Source: Pholis gunnellus (taxonomy: Eukaryota; Chordata; Actinopteri; Perciformes; Pholidae). Taken from it: 64,000 bases of DNA. A model generated the notes under the pieces. The model searched no databases and was not told the DNA's origin. It was given only the letters and a program-made list of their open reading frames with translations. The stretch is from the NCBI GenBank assembly GCA_910591455.2, contig OU342808.1, positions 12,851,904 through 12,915,903 of the forward strand, written 5' to 3'. The position numbers and the translations under genes were made by a program. Positions 38,698 through 52,500 of the stretch are shown here, piece by piece; within the stretch, counting starts at the first letter, position 1; each line of letters begins with the position of its first letter.

Positions 38698-41600
38698 GTA
38701 AGGTTTCTATGAGTTTGACATCTAGATATCTGGTTAAGATTCAAGTTAACTACACTGACAGGCCATTACCCAACATAGCCTACATTACGTTTCGTGTTTT
38801 TACGTGTCCAGGTGTACATATGGTACACAAGTCCTCAAGTGTTACGACAGGTGAAACACTGCAGGTGCGCTTAAACTGTTTCTGGTCGGATATCAAAGTG
38901 TTATTCTCTTAAAGCAATAGAACCGACTTTACCATTTAGACTTAATTTATCCAACTCGCCTCCTTTTCCCTTAACAGAATATGCTTTGTATTATTGTTTT
39001 AGAGGTCAGGCGAGTAAGGTTATGTTTTCATATTTGACCTAATTTAAACGACAACATGTAAGTTAAGGCGTGGAATTGAATGTGTGATTTTAGGAGTTCG
39101 CGAATTTGAATATAATCCTTAAACTCTACATTTGTTAAATTCTTCTTGCTGTTATTGTTTGGGTAAAGCCTTTCGCACAACCAGTGTAGCTGCTTCACAG
39201 TCACTAGTGTTTGTTGTTTGCTGTATCAACATTTACTTTTTGCGGTTTCCTAAAATAATGAGGAAGGATTTTTTTTTATGTGTCAGCAACTCTTGCACTT
39301 TTCATGAAAAACTGGAAGTCTGTTCAGGTTGATGGGAAATGAGGAAAGCATGTTGGATGTTGTGTAACACATTAGGGGGCAGAAGAAGAAAGCCACTTAA
39401 AAAGTATTGGAAATCTGAAAAACTAAAACCATGTGTATCAGCGTAGAGTAAAGCTATAGCGTTAAGATCCCTCAATGTCTCAGTTCAACCTTTTGGAAGC
39501 CAAGTTAATGATAGACTGCATGTGTGCAGAGTCTGCAGACATGCAGCTGCTAAATCCCTTTGACACAATTTGAGCTGTTTAGGCCAGGTGACAGATTTTC
39601 TGTGTTCGTTTTAGATGTTGAATTGGACCAGCCTATCATTTACTGGCCTGAGCCTCAGTACCTAAGGCATTATCACTGCTCTTTACAGTGAAGTGCTACA
39701 TTTCTCCCCCTGGTAGTTGGCAGCCATGCTGCAACTGTGAAATAGCTTCGCCAGTCCAAAGAGAAAAAGTACAAACTGGTTTTATTGTATGCAATGCTGG
39801 GAGTTTTAATAAATGCTTAGACACTCAACAGTGTCCAGCAATTGTTATCATTCAACTGTTGAGCTTGTGTGTATTTAAGTCATTTACAAAATACTGAATT
39901 TCAATAGACAAAATGATGGATGTGTGTCTGGGGGGTCAGAGGGTATTGCTTTGTCAAAAAGGAAGTTTTGACCCGTTATGATGTGGTTTTCTCTCTGTTT
40001 CGAGAGGCATGCAAAATGGTTTTGTTTTATGTTTACCATCATTTGACAACAACTGGAATGAGAATTATTTTCTGATGGAGCATTTTCTTCAGTTTAACCT
40101 AATCCTAGACCATCTCAGCTTTAAACATCTGGGCATCCTGGTGGTTCAGCAGCTAAAAAGAGTGAATTGTATCTGGTATGGCTTGGGTCTGACTTCGCCC
40201 TTTGACCCTTCTCATAGTCTCTGCATTGCAAAGTGGCAAATAAAGCAAAATGTTAAAATATTTGTGGATTGTTCTTTGAAATATTACAGACACCAGTCAC
40301 TAATTTGGATCAAAGTGTGACATAGTGCAAATTGGAGAAAATTAATAATCATGCAAATCTGTCTGATGCGCTTTTAGGTTTTACACATGATTATAAGCTT
40401 GTGATTTCCTTTATGAACTTTCTGTTTCCTTCTTATTTGACTGGGAGGCAGTAAAATTGGTCGAGCTCAGGCCAGGATGGTCAGAGGATGTTTGAAAGGG
40501 AAAACAGCTCATGCAAATCCCCTGCTCTCTCCTTGAGACCAACACCTGAACTCCTGTGCTGTGCTGCCTGCTGCCCTGGCACTGATATGTCGCTTGTCAG
40601 AGTGAGCTGCATCTGTGCATTATATCATACTTTACATCTGAGTGGCGGCACAGCACTGTAGAGCCAAAACCTTGTCAACACAAATCATATTAATCGATAG
40701 CACTGATTCAAAGCAGAGGGACACTTTTTTAAGCAAGTATAGTTTATTGTTTTCCTGCTGAGCTTCCTGTGAATGGGTAGCACAGCAGTTACAAGCTGTA
40801 AGGTATAGTCTTGTGATTTTGGGTCAAAGAGCACACTTCCATGGGATCTCACAGGACCAAAACATCAGGCATATGAGGCTCATTAAGAGCCGGTTACATA
40901 AGTCAGTGCCCTGAACAGTAGTTCTCAGCTCTCTCTCCCTCATTCCTGATAATGGTCTGACTGACCGATGTGCTTTGTGTCCACAGACACGGGTGTGGCC
41001 TTATGTTGGGTCTTGTTACATTCGAGATGTTCTGATAAAAAAAATGCCTCACTGTGTTGTGATAATGAAATCCGGCACCTCATAATGTTTGTGTGTGTTT
41101 AGTTTCTCTCTCTCTACAGTACTGTACTCTGGCTCGAAGTGCTGATGGGCTCCGTCCCAGTTGCAATGTAGTGAAAGCATGACAGGAGTGTTTGTTTGCT
41201 TTCCAGACTTCGTCATATCAGGTTATTCAGCACCATGCCATTCTTTTCTTGTTGCCTGTCTCAGCTCACTTGTGGCAACCTTTAATCAGAACACTTTAGC
41301 GAGGGACAGTGCATTTCATTACAGAATGAGATCTGAGATTATTTGCAGGTGGTTTCCATACAGATTGTATAACACATTATATAAAAACAAAATGTGGCAT
41401 CTAACTTTGTAAGGACTTGGTTTTAATTCCTGTAGAGGACATTATTTATTGAATTTCAGTTTTCTGTGATTTCACGAGTAGCAGTTATGGCCAACAATAC
41501 AACATGTGGTTTGTTTTGCAGTTTCTGATGGGTAAATATGTGTTTGCCATTTCAACAGTAAGTCAGTGCCAGGCCTTTAGGGGTTTATACTAATGATTAC

Positions 41601-42632
41601 TTTTGTTATTAGTTAATCTATACTATAATAATTGCTAAATAAGTCATTTAGCTTTTACAATGTCAAACCAGCAGATATTCAATTTCATACTCTTGCCTTT
41701 AATGAGTTTATTTAATAGCGACAGTGGACAGAATGGTCAAGCCACCCTGGAATTAAACCAGGGACACACTGCTCATGATATCTGCACTGATGAGGTGCAT
41801 CCTAACCACATGGCTATCGTGTCAATCAACCTGATTCAACGTCTTGTTACTTGGACGACACATGATGATAGTGACAGTGATACTGATACATCTGGGTTAA
41901 GCTAATACAGCACGATATATTGGCCATATCATATCATCGACCAGGATCTACATTTGTGAAGCATTAACCTGTATGTTTGGTGTTTTTACTAGATGAATTT
42001 ATTGTCAAGCAGTGCTGAATAAGAAGGTGCTTTGTAGCATAATACCGAGACAGGTCAGTGGGCAGTTTGACCCACATACGCTATTGAATGGATGAGGTTT
42101 AGCCTCCACACCTTTGTAAAGTTGTGTTGCACCACTACCTAAGCACATGGGCTGCTCTTTCTCTGTTATCTTCTTTATTGTCCTTTCCTTTCATTGTCCA
42201 GGCTTCACTCATGTCAGCACATACCATATACTCATTCAGGACTTCATAATAACTTTATCTTTGATTACAGTACTGTGATCAATGTTCACACAGACGACAT
42301 TAGAAAATTAAAGCTTCCCCACATTATTGTCCATAACAATGGAAAGTACGTAAACTATACGCCAGTTGTTACAAATAGGAAATTATCTCCTTATTTTAAA
42401 TTCACCCCTTTATGTTGTTTGTTTAAATGATTCAGAAGAACAAGTATTATGCAATTCTGTAACTGGGTCATTGAAGTAATTTCAAGTTTGTAATAGCTAT
42501 TCATAAAATTTGCAAAATCTGTAGAATGACAGTCAGCGGCCAATCCTTAGGTATTACGTTGTCATTATAAACAATCGGTGTCAATGTTTTTGGCTTTGCT
42601 CATGCTGAAAGTGAAAAAAGTCAAGTGAGTAA

Positions 42633-42850
42633 TTAAAGGGCCACTCCACCGATTTTACACGTGAAGCTCAGTTTCCTAGTCATGCAGAGTAATGAGTTTG
42701 TTTAATGTCTTCTATGGCTATCTTAAAAATAAATCTTGGCTTGGGCTTTGAGACTACAGCTTTATTCGATTCAATTCAATTTATTGTATATAGCCCAAAA
42801 TCACAAATCAGAAATTTGCCTCAGAGGGCTTTACAATCTCTCAACAATCT
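42633..42850. repeat. Two adjoining interspersed-repeat fragments
   Basis: From 42633 the phrase AAAGGGCCACTCCACCGATT opens one fragment (to about 42765). From 42766 a second fragment runs through TATAGCCCAAAATCACAAAT and ends GGGCTTTACAAT. Both phrases are, from memory, widespread in percomorph genomes. No class is assigned. Confidence 0.5.
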
Positions 42851-44393
42851 CCATTCACAGCACCACATGTAATTCTTGATGATGTGATCCGACACATATT
42901 AGTCAGTCAAAACCATGATTCTGCGACACTGGTTTCCCTAACTTCATGTTTGTTCACAGATATGTTAATCTTGGTAAGTCTGTCAACAAATGCAAGTGTC
43001 AGGGTCTGTTAAAAATGCCCTTCATTTACTGTACTTTCCAGCAGGTGAATCTAGATGTGGAGTTTCCCAGTATTATCGCTGTGATCTTAATGACCTCCAA
43101 CGGGGAATTCCCCCCCTACTTGGCCCCCGTAACACATTAGCACTAGCTTTTGAGAGGGTGAAAACCTGTCTCAAAGAAGGCCTGCAGCAGTAATTGGCTG
43201 AGAATTGTGTTGGAGGGTAGCAGCCGGAGCAATAGGTTGGCAGCCCTGCAGGAATTCAAATTATTTGGAGGTTGTAGTGTTTGTTGTTGTTGTTTTGGCC
43301 CTGCGGAGCCCCCCATGGTACCCCTCCTACTTCCCTGCCCTGGTAAAGACATGGCTTGCAGAGGCCCACTCAGGGGACCCAAGGGTGCTAGAGTGAGAGA
43401 ATGTTAAAGAGAAATTACTAAAAAAGGGTCAGACAGCAAGACATAGAAGGGCAGACGAAAGCAAACAAGTGGGACAAAAACAAGACTTAAAGAATGTGGA
43501 AATTTGACAACAATGAAATTCAACGTCTTTTTCTTGCGCAGACTGTGACCTCCGATCAATAAAGACTTTACCGTCACGATTGATCACTTATGAGAATAAT
43601 AAACACAGTCAGTTGCTACCAAAGCGATATGCAGGTAATAAACCTGCCTGTGACCCTTGTGGCTTAAAGAAGAGTAGAGGACCTTTGGACTTCAGTGTAA
43701 ATGAAGCTGGGCTTGGCTATCATGGGCAAGTCGCTTTTCTTCTCTTTATGTCATGTGATCATGTTTTCCAGTGGCTGAGGCTAGTTTACGTAGATATCGC
43801 TGGTGGTTGAATATAATAAGCCTGCTGTAATAAGTCCTTGTCTCACACTCAGAGAGTGTGTGGCTGTAGTGTATCGCTCCATCAGGGCTGCCTCTCTCTT
43901 CCTCTGTGTCTTAAGAGAACATCGTCTCTGTTTTCCCTCAATATACTCATCTCTATGTTTCTCTCACCCCCCTCCATTCCCTCAGTTGAATCATGTGACT
44001 CTCTGGACACAGTGGGTGACCTCCTCCTCACTGATTTTCATGCAGAGTGGAACTAGAGTGAGACGCTCTCTGAATTACAAATACACAGGCCGAGTCCTCT
44101 CCCTGGGTTTCTTGCATTCATATTGTCTTAGAAAACACGATATATACATTTTCTGGCTCTTTATCCTCTGATTATGTACTGTGTTTACAGTAATAGTGCT
44201 TTTTTTCTCTTCTGTTCTGCTTAGAAAACTGCGTGCCTTGAATAAAACTTGACTTGGTCTTGCACGTCATTATTACGAGGGAACTAACTATTTAAAAACT
44301 ATCACACTTCTCTGTATCTTTCATTCCTTCCTTCTGTCAAGCTTATTTTTTCTTTCCATGTCACATCTGAAAGGTCACAGCGCACTGTAGGTG

Positions 44394-44394
<1 letters not shown>

Positions 44395-44444
<50 letters not shown>
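44395..44444. repeat. (TC)n microsatellite
   Basis: About 50 bp of TC. Confidence 0.93.
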
Positions 44445-44448
<4 letters not shown>

Positions 44449-46817
44449 CCACCTATTGTTTCTCTTTATTTGCCGTTGCTAAAAGGTCAAATACCATCAA
44501 TATTTGAAATGTATATTTAGTTGGTGATAGTTGTTTGGCCAGTGGTATATCTCACACTAAAACAAATACTCAGATTTCTTTTGTGCTCAGTACACACTGC
44601 ACACTGTGCTGTGTGTGATGATGCTTTAGGGACAGCAGCAGTTGTCATTGTAAAAAATTCCCATTCCTTGCACTTATGTTATGCTTCACCTATAGCGTCA
44701 TGTTCTTATGCAGCTGGATGCAGCTAATGACCAAAAGCATAGTCTTTTCATTTGGTGTTGCCCTTTGGCCAAACTTACATTTTTTCCCCTCTAGTAGTAA
44801 CAGCAAAGTTGTCTCCACATTGTAAATCTAATCAATCAAACACCCACATGGGCTGCCTGTGTAGCTAAACTGTTTGTCTTGTTTATATACATATAGTCTC
44901 CACATACACTCACACAGCTGCAGTGCTGCATAGTGCCTGGTGCACGCAGGCAGACTACTCTGCAGCACAGCTTGTCTCTCTCAGAGGAATGATGAAAACA
45001 AACACAACCCCAGAGGATATGGGGAAATATGGAACAGAACGCACCAAAAAAAAAGTCCAAAATATACCTGCTTGCTGTTTTACTGCCTCATTTGCTGTGG
45101 GGACTCACCAGGGAGATAAAAAAGTGAAGGTGTGCATACAGTATACGATGTGTTGCTACGTCTGTTTAGTTGTACACATTACAATGTACACTTTGAAACT
45201 GTTTGCTTTTTATGTTTTGTTTGCTTTGTGTGTGTTTGTGTTTTTTCATTGTCTGTTTGAATTTGGTGGAATCAGAGCAGAGCTCCAGAATTGTTGGGTT
45301 TTGTCATTGATGAGCAGATATTTCTGCTTGACTGAACATTTCACAATGAAAGTGTTAGTCTCTTCTCTATCCCCCTCAGCCTGTCTGCCCCCCACCAAGC
45401 ATTTTTTCACTCCTCTGCCTGCAAAACACAGTTCATTGTTGAAATATCTACAAAGGCCAGGTTAAAGGTTAAGGTGGTATAGTACTACATATTGTTTATT
45501 TTGTACGACTGATCATTTCTGCTTGGCTGGTGGAGGGGAGTCCACACATTAGATGTTTGTTTTCCAGCCCTATGATTCATAGAAGAACATGACACATTTC
45601 ACAGAAGCAACTATTTTACACGGTTGGGATAACTAAGCCAATTATGTAATCCCACTGACACACCAAAGTGTTTACACAAGGCTGCAGAAAGATAATGACG
45701 ACTGCTCCACACCATTCAGCCGTGTCATATACAGTACTTTTGGGGAAATTTTGTATTTTCATGAATTTATTTAAATATAATTCATTTAAACTTCATCAAT
45801 CATTTATTTCATCTTAGTTAACATTTTCAGTCAATTTCTTTTTTTTATCATGTTGACCGAGGTCCTAAAATATGAACAACAATGCAGTTGAACAGGTTTT
45901 CTGAGTTAATTGTTGCTTGGGTGGAGTTTCTGTGAGCTGTAGTCAAGGATCAGAGCAGTTAAGTCGATGAAGCCGATCCCCGCAGGCCGAGCTAAGCTGA
46001 CTCCCCATGCATCTTCTTGATTGTATCCATCCAAATCCAGATATCTGTGCTTATCTAACATCTCACAGTCGGGGATTGTGAAGGTCATGGAAGCCCAGCA
46101 GACCAGTCCTCAGTGCTCTGCTTTGCTGGTCTGCTATTGATTCTCCATTATGTCTCCAATCTGCTGCTGTAATCTAATCGTATCATGGGGACTGAAGCAA
46201 AGCAGAGCAAAGAGGAACCGATGTGTAGTATCTATGTCCTGGTGAAAGGAACTGTGGGAGCCTCCTTGACTGAATACCTCTCAGCCCTGGTGTCATGATC
46301 TTTTTTGAAAATGGTTGTGCTCTACTGTGGAAATTTCTGTTCCACTTTTGTCACTTATTGCAAAGAACCTGGTCTCCCTATAGGAAGAGATCGTTATTTG
46401 TATGTATAAAACACATATGTGGCATGGTTGATTAAGCTGCCTGATTACTGCTTTCATTTCTACTATCATTACCTTGCCTCCTGAGACCAGGGAGGGATTT
46501 TTACCACAGCTACTTACACGTTTTTCGACAGTTCAGATGCATTGGATCTGCATTTCTATCATACCAGATGGCCTATGGTTGCTCTCAGCAACGCATATAG
46601 CCCGGACTGCTTGGCTATAGTGTGGCTATTTGACTTACACAGGAGCTTAATGGCACCCTTGGCAACATCCCTGAAACCATGGAGGAGATATGGCATGAGA
46701 GCCAGTGTTTGATCTGCACTTAAGTGTGTTTGTTTGAAGGGTGGTAGAGTTTCTGACAATAGTGTGTGGATGAGCGGGAAGAGAGTTGTTTGAGAACGGA
46801 GAGACTGACGTAGAGTA

Positions 46818-46890
46818 GAGAAGAGCAAAGTTTATTTCTATAGCACCTTTTAAGAGCAGAAGTCACAAAGTGCTTTACAAGTAGGAAAGA
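46818..46890. repeat. Interspersed-repeat fragment
   Basis: The phrase TTTATTTCTATAGCACCTTT followed by CACAAAGTGCTTTACAA is a common teleost repeat end, possibly LINE-derived. Only about 70 bp are recognisable. Confidence 0.45.
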
Positions 46891-47693
46891 TGAAGTGGTT
46901 AAAAAGTGTTGACCAAGTCTGGGTTTTGTCAAAGACACAGTCACAGGAAGAGCTGGGGTGAGTTTGGCAAGAAATCTTGCAGTTGCAACAGTTTTTGTAA
47001 AAAACATTTTTACTGGACAGTTGCTTCTTCTGTGTACATTATATGTGTTTGTGCGTGAATTCCAAACTGTGTGAAATAGAAATTGAAATATTTGTTCTCA
47101 TTCAATCATTTTCTTTTCTCTAGTCTACATTGTGCAGACGTAGTTTTAACACACAATGTGTGGAGTCTTTAGGATCTCGCAATACTTTCACAAAGTCACA
47201 TAACTCAACCCCTCTATACAGATGGTTTTCATTTAGATTTAGACTTTCATGTACAGAGTTTCCTTTTTATTGATCAGTTGTATAATTTTACCGTTTTGGT
47301 CCTCATCCAGACCACAAAACATTCACAATCTACCAGAGGTATTGATTTGACATTGAAAATGCATGCAAAGATGCAATTTTGTAGCTCACTGTAATGTAAT
47401 TGTGACTCACCACACGGCATCGTTTTACATATGTGTAACAGTGTGTACATGTGCTCTTTTTTTTCCTTGTTGTCCTGATGTGCAGGGAGGGTGTTTGAGA
47501 GTGGTAAGACACGGCTGATTATTGATCATCCATCCATCCATTTTCATCCTCATGTCCAACCATCTGTCTGCCTCTCTTTTGTTGAGAGGTGAACAACAGA
47601 TCTGCTGTTGCTCACTGCAGCTGCAGGCCCATCATGGATTGTTCTAGAAACAGTCAGTTGGAGCACCGGCTGGGTTGTGGGGTCAGGTGAGAG

Positions 47694-47752
47694 AGCGAGA
47701 GAGAGGGAGAGAGAGGGAGAGAGAGGGAGAGAGAGGGAGAGAGAGGGGGAGA
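47694..47752. repeat. GA-rich tract
   Basis: An imperfect GAGAGAGG-type repeat of about 59 bp. Confidence 0.85.
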
Positions 47753-48990
47753 GGTCCAAACAATCCCTTTTAACACTGACGCTGAGGCCAGGACTGAGAG
47801 AGCCAGAGAGGCCGGGAGGCTCGTTAACATTCCTCAGGTTCAGAGCACACAGCCAGTCCTACAGTACGATGGCGCAGGTGGATCAACACCTCATTGCACA
47901 GTGGTGAAGATGAATAATCTGATTAATTTCTAACTACACAGCTAAAGGTTGATAACAGGATTTTCCAGTTCCAGTCACACAAAGTCATACGACAAAAATG
48001 ATCTCTGATGTTTTGTGTGACCATATGTACCTTCCGACCTTCCAAATATGGTAACACAAAGCTACTGGGTATTATTTGACAGGTGATAGAGAAGGTTTAA
48101 ATGATGCATTGACCCAAAAAAACAAACAACAAATATCTGTAGTTGGGAGTTGTGCTTCCAGCTAAAATTCATCAACATTGGTGTTGTCTCTTGTTTATAG
48201 CAACAGAAGAGCTGGTGCACAGATTAGGACCCAGTCTGGAGATAAGAGTTTAGTGTCTGGTACATTCTTTTAATATCTGAATCAGTGTGTGTTTGTGTGT
48301 GTCCTCGTGTAGTATCTTAAGACACACTTCTCATTTTGAAGACTATTTTAATCATGGCTACAACATATTTGGTGCTTTTTTTTTTGTATTACACCATGCA
48401 GCATTGTAACTTTGTTATAATACTGTAGCTACCTGGTAGTAAGACTTTCAAAATAAAAGTGTCATAGAGAGTGCATGTTCTCAGTGCAATAGATTCTGAT
48501 TTGATGGGGATGTGATTGCTGGTCACAGAGCAGGTGACAGGAGGACATGGCGGCGCATGCGCAGATGAAGCAGAGAGATTTTGACTCACGGCTTTGAGAC
48601 CTGCAGGTGCATTTACAAGAGCGTGACAAGGAGTGGTACAGTAAAATGCACGGAGAACGTATGAGGAAATGAGATTTTTGTGGCTCAATAAGGACATGGT
48701 TCTGTATCCACCGGATCACTTTTCAGCCCAGGGCTACACCTCATTCATACACACTCTGCAGCTCTGCTTCTTTATGAGGTGTTATTTATCACCACCCTTC
48801 CCCACACAAACACACACACGGCCTGGAATATGGAAGGATTTACCATAATAAAGAAGTCAGAGATTAGAAGGAAGGAGAAAGAGGAAGAAGATGCCAGTAA
48901 ATTATAGTGTGCTTTCTATGTCTGCACAGTACAATTTCAGGATTGTATTGTTCTCCAGAGCAAGGCCAATAAGAAGAGTTGGGATGGTTA

Positions 48991-48992
<2 letters not shown>

Positions 48993-49064
<72 letters not shown>
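48993..49064. repeat. (CA)n microsatellite
   Basis: About 72 bp of CA ending in TATATATA, 320 bp upstream of the putative second leader exon of pip5k1b. Confidence 0.95.
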
Positions 49065-49073
<9 letters not shown>

Positions 49074-49382
49074 AACAGTTCATGAGTTACTGTAAAAGCA
49101 GTGATCTCATGCTGGAGGCCAGTTTAACAGTGAAAGTTTAGAAATAGTTGAAATGAATTGCCTTTGCTTTCAGGCAGAGATTAACAGAAGAGTGATTGCA
49201 TTTAAGTGGCCCCAAACTTATCACAGTTAATCAAGGTCTTTTTGCTGGTGGACATGTTCCATCCCATCCTCAGTCACATCTTAACTTGGATCAGCCTCAC
49301 TCAATGCAGAGGCTGTGAGCGTTTTTTTGCCCTGTTTTTTTAAAATTATGTAATAATAACCCGTGCGTCTGTTCTCTTGCAG

Positions 49383-49481
49383 AGGGTCCCCTGGCAGATC
49401 CAAGCCTGCTGATGTTGGCTGACAATCAAGAGATGTTGCCCTGATTGCTGTTTTGTCAGGCACAGCTTTACATTAGGCAAG
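49383..49481 (+). other. pip5k1b: Putative untranslated second exon of pip5k1b
   Basis: A 99-nt segment lies between a strong acceptor (CTCTTGCAG) and a strong donor (GCAAG|GTAAGT), 100 bp upstream of the exon that begins with the start codon. It contains in-frame stops, so it would be leader only. Confidence 0.55.
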
Positions 49482-49583
49482 GTAAGTTTATGCTTTTTAC
49501 TTTTTTAGTAATTTATGATGGAAATACCAATTTTAAGTTGTCAAATTAGCACCAGCTATTTTACTTTTTACTTTCTCTTTCAG

Positions 49584-52500
49584 ATGTCTACCACTACAGA
49601 AAATGGGATGGGGGGGCCTAGGAACACAAGCAGAGAGAAAACATACAAAAAGGTAAATAAGTATGACTTCACTGCGTAACATTTAATTTGGAATACTGCT
49701 GTTTAGAGCCAACAACACCAAAAGGTCTTTACTTCTGAGCCTTTGAGTCACATGAGTCCTTATAAATGTCCTTCTCCAGCACATAATGTCCTGACCCCAG
49801 CCAGGGCCGGCTGCCAGAGATCAGTCAAGTGCTGGTCACACTTGTTTCCTTTCAATTGAAAAAAAAAAATTCAGACGTCACTGTTTATGGCAGCATTTCT
49901 TAAGATGTCACCATTAAAAGACTGTACACAACGGCTACTACTGTTTCAGGTTGGGACTTAGAAGGTCTTTTTGTGTGTTTATGACCAAGCCCTTTTAGAG
50001 TTTTGAAGTGTTAGTGTGGAATACATTCTACAAAACTGTACTATACAGCAGCACACTCTTTCATTGCTTGTACAGAATATGCATGCTAATTTTGGAGTTT
50101 GGTGAATTAATGGATTATTTCTGCTAATAATATGGTAAAAAGGTTTGTTTCTACCTGCATATATGACATTTGCCGGAGCAAAGAACTCCTATATTTCCAT
50201 TGTATTCACATTATTTCCCATTAATTCCCATAAAGTCCTATGGTTTCCACCTTGAATATTGCCAGAAATGTGCAACCCTAGTTATTACTCTCGAGCTTCA
50301 CATTTACATCCATTAGTGAATGCAATGAGGATAACAGTGACAGTATGATATAACAGCCTGACTAATGGGTTGTTTTCTCTTCTATGTTCCCATTTAGACT
50401 ACGTCATCGGCCTTGAAGGGGGCCATTCAGCTCGGTATTGGCTACACAGTGGGCAACCTCACCTCCAAGCCTGACAGAGATGTGCTTATGCAAGACTTCT
50501 ATGTGGTGGAGAGTGTCTTTCTGCCCAGGTCAGTGCTGTGTAGCGTCAACCCACACAGACGTACGTTTATACTTGTTATACGTTAAAACGTGTGAGTTAA
50601 TTGATTTGCTCATTGTCATTCAAAATGGCAGCCAGACTTTTGCATGAGCTCAAGTTTATTTGGTCTACAAGAGCCAGTGAATCAGAGGACATAAACACAG
50701 ATTATGTGTAGGTGGTAACAGGCGGCTCTTTGGCTGCGACAATTTCCTGACACTGCAAAGTGAATGAGTGGAAAGCAACTAAGGACTAAGCTTTTTTGTC
50801 TGTCTGCCCGCTCAAATATATGTCTTGGTCTTGCATTAAAGACATTTATAACTATTATTAATCATGCTCAGTGGAAAATGCAAGCGCTGGATATCTAGTC
50901 CAAATAAATTATTGCTGCTACCACAAAACTGCAACCGTCATCATTTATCAACAAAGTGAATTCTGGCAGTATAAGTCGTGATGATAACTGTGAAATCAGC
51001 TTACTGCGTGCCTCTTACTGAGACAGTGCGAAACATATGTCAGTGTGTGGTCATCTCTGGCTGTCTTCACAATCACATCATCAGCTTATAGAGACATTTG
51101 ACATAATCCAAAACAGACCTAGGAATTCTTTGAAAGTGTGACTCATGTATTCACACATACATTAGTGCAAGGTTGATGCTCAGACACATACTGTAGTTAT
51201 ACAGTTGATCAGTCACCTACCAGCACCAGTCTCACAGTAGAAAATACAGTTTAATTTCATGTTAGCTGAATGGGTTAATTATTTTCTATTTAAAAACATG
51301 CTTTGTATGTTTTATCCTGGAAAACATGCAATGATTCCTGCAAAAAGAATAGGTGAGAATCAAGCAACATGAGTTCTTTGGTTGTTTTTCTATCTGTGAC
51401 CAAATAAATGGATCATCCCAGACTGTCTTTAACTCTAAAGCTTCAGGAAGAGGATTGGAGTCTAACTAGGAAATACTTTGTGGTTTACCTTTGAGATGCT
51501 GTACCAGGATATGCAAACATAATGATTCATGCAAACCGGGTCTTGGCACGCACGTAGACATTTTACTGCTCATCAACCAAACCAAAACATTACTCTTGGT
51601 TTCTGTGTCTGCCCGACAGAGATGAGTATCAATAGTTCAAAGCTTGCTTCTTATATAATCCTCAATCTGCACCCAATGTCAAGCCTTTTCACATGATGGT
51701 GAAATAAAACTAAAAGTTGTAGTTGTCTTCAGGGCCAGCTTTTCACAGGGAAAGCCAACTGAATTTAAAAAATCAAGGTTAGATGGTTAGAGAAAAAAGA
51801 TAATTACACAAGACACAACAAACAAAATACGATGAGAAAATGTATGTCTTACAACTTGCATCTTACACAACTTTTTCCCTCTTAATTCTTTTACTTTCTC
51901 TCAGTGTTTGTGATCTGTAAAAGCACACAAACACAAACCGCTCTCTTTGTTGTCACTGGCATAGTGTCCCGAGAGAGCGGCTGAGACGGCTCTCAGGCAC
52001 TTATGCTTCCCTCCTTCTCACCACTCTTCTCCCCCTTCTTCCTCTTCTTGTAGTTTCTCCTCTCTGGAGGTGTTTCCACTGTTGTTTGTCCTGTCACTCT
52101 AGTTTTGGATGGCTGGAGATGTTGCAGATCTCCCCCCCCCCCCCACACACACACACACACCTACAGATGGCTCTCTGATAAGATTGCATGAAACATTTCC
52201 AGGTGATCTGTCTTGTTAAATGGTTTCCATGCGAGGCGTATGTTACCATCACGGACTGTCAGTCATTGATGAAAGATAATTGTTGTTTCCTTCACACACT
52301 AAACAGAGCAGTCGGATTTCATTGTAGAGTAATCACAGGTATCGTGTTACACAGCACAGCCTGACTGTTCCCTGTGTCGTATTACTGAATATAGCACCAG
52401 CATAAAACAGCAAAGCAGTAGCCTCTTTACCCAAAAACCCATCCAAGTCCTTAAAATATTAACCAGATTTAGAGGTGCCCTGGAAAATACAACTCTTTAT

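Larger units (their letters stand above)
38698..49382 (+). other. pip5k1b: Long 5' intron or upstream DNA of pip5k1b
   Basis: About 10.7 kb without a recognised gene. It holds interspersed-repeat pieces (42633-42850 and 46818-46890), a (TC)n tract (44395-44444), a GA-rich tract (47694-47752), an NRF1-like TGCGC palindrome near 48553-48563 and a (CA)n tract (48993-49064). A 180-codon open frame at 44923-45465 has no supporting features. Confidence 0.5.

Noticed and set aside
38385..39380. Weak CTCF-like strings (for example near 38385 and 39374)
   Set aside because: They have several mismatches in the core, unlike the sites kept.
44923..45465. Open frame of 180 codons in the long pip5k1b 5' intron, with a hydrophobic stretch in the middle
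   Set aside because: There is no family resemblance, no promoter or polyadenylation context, and composition is like the surrounding intron. One open frame of this length is not surprising in a 64-kb window.
46097..46135. 10-bp stem (AGCAGACCAG and its complement) with a 19-nt loop
   Set aside because: Stems of this size are frequent by chance and nothing else marks the site.
47608..47907. 99-codon frame with Arg/Glu-rich stretch
   Set aside because: It is driven by the GA-rich tract at 47694-47752.
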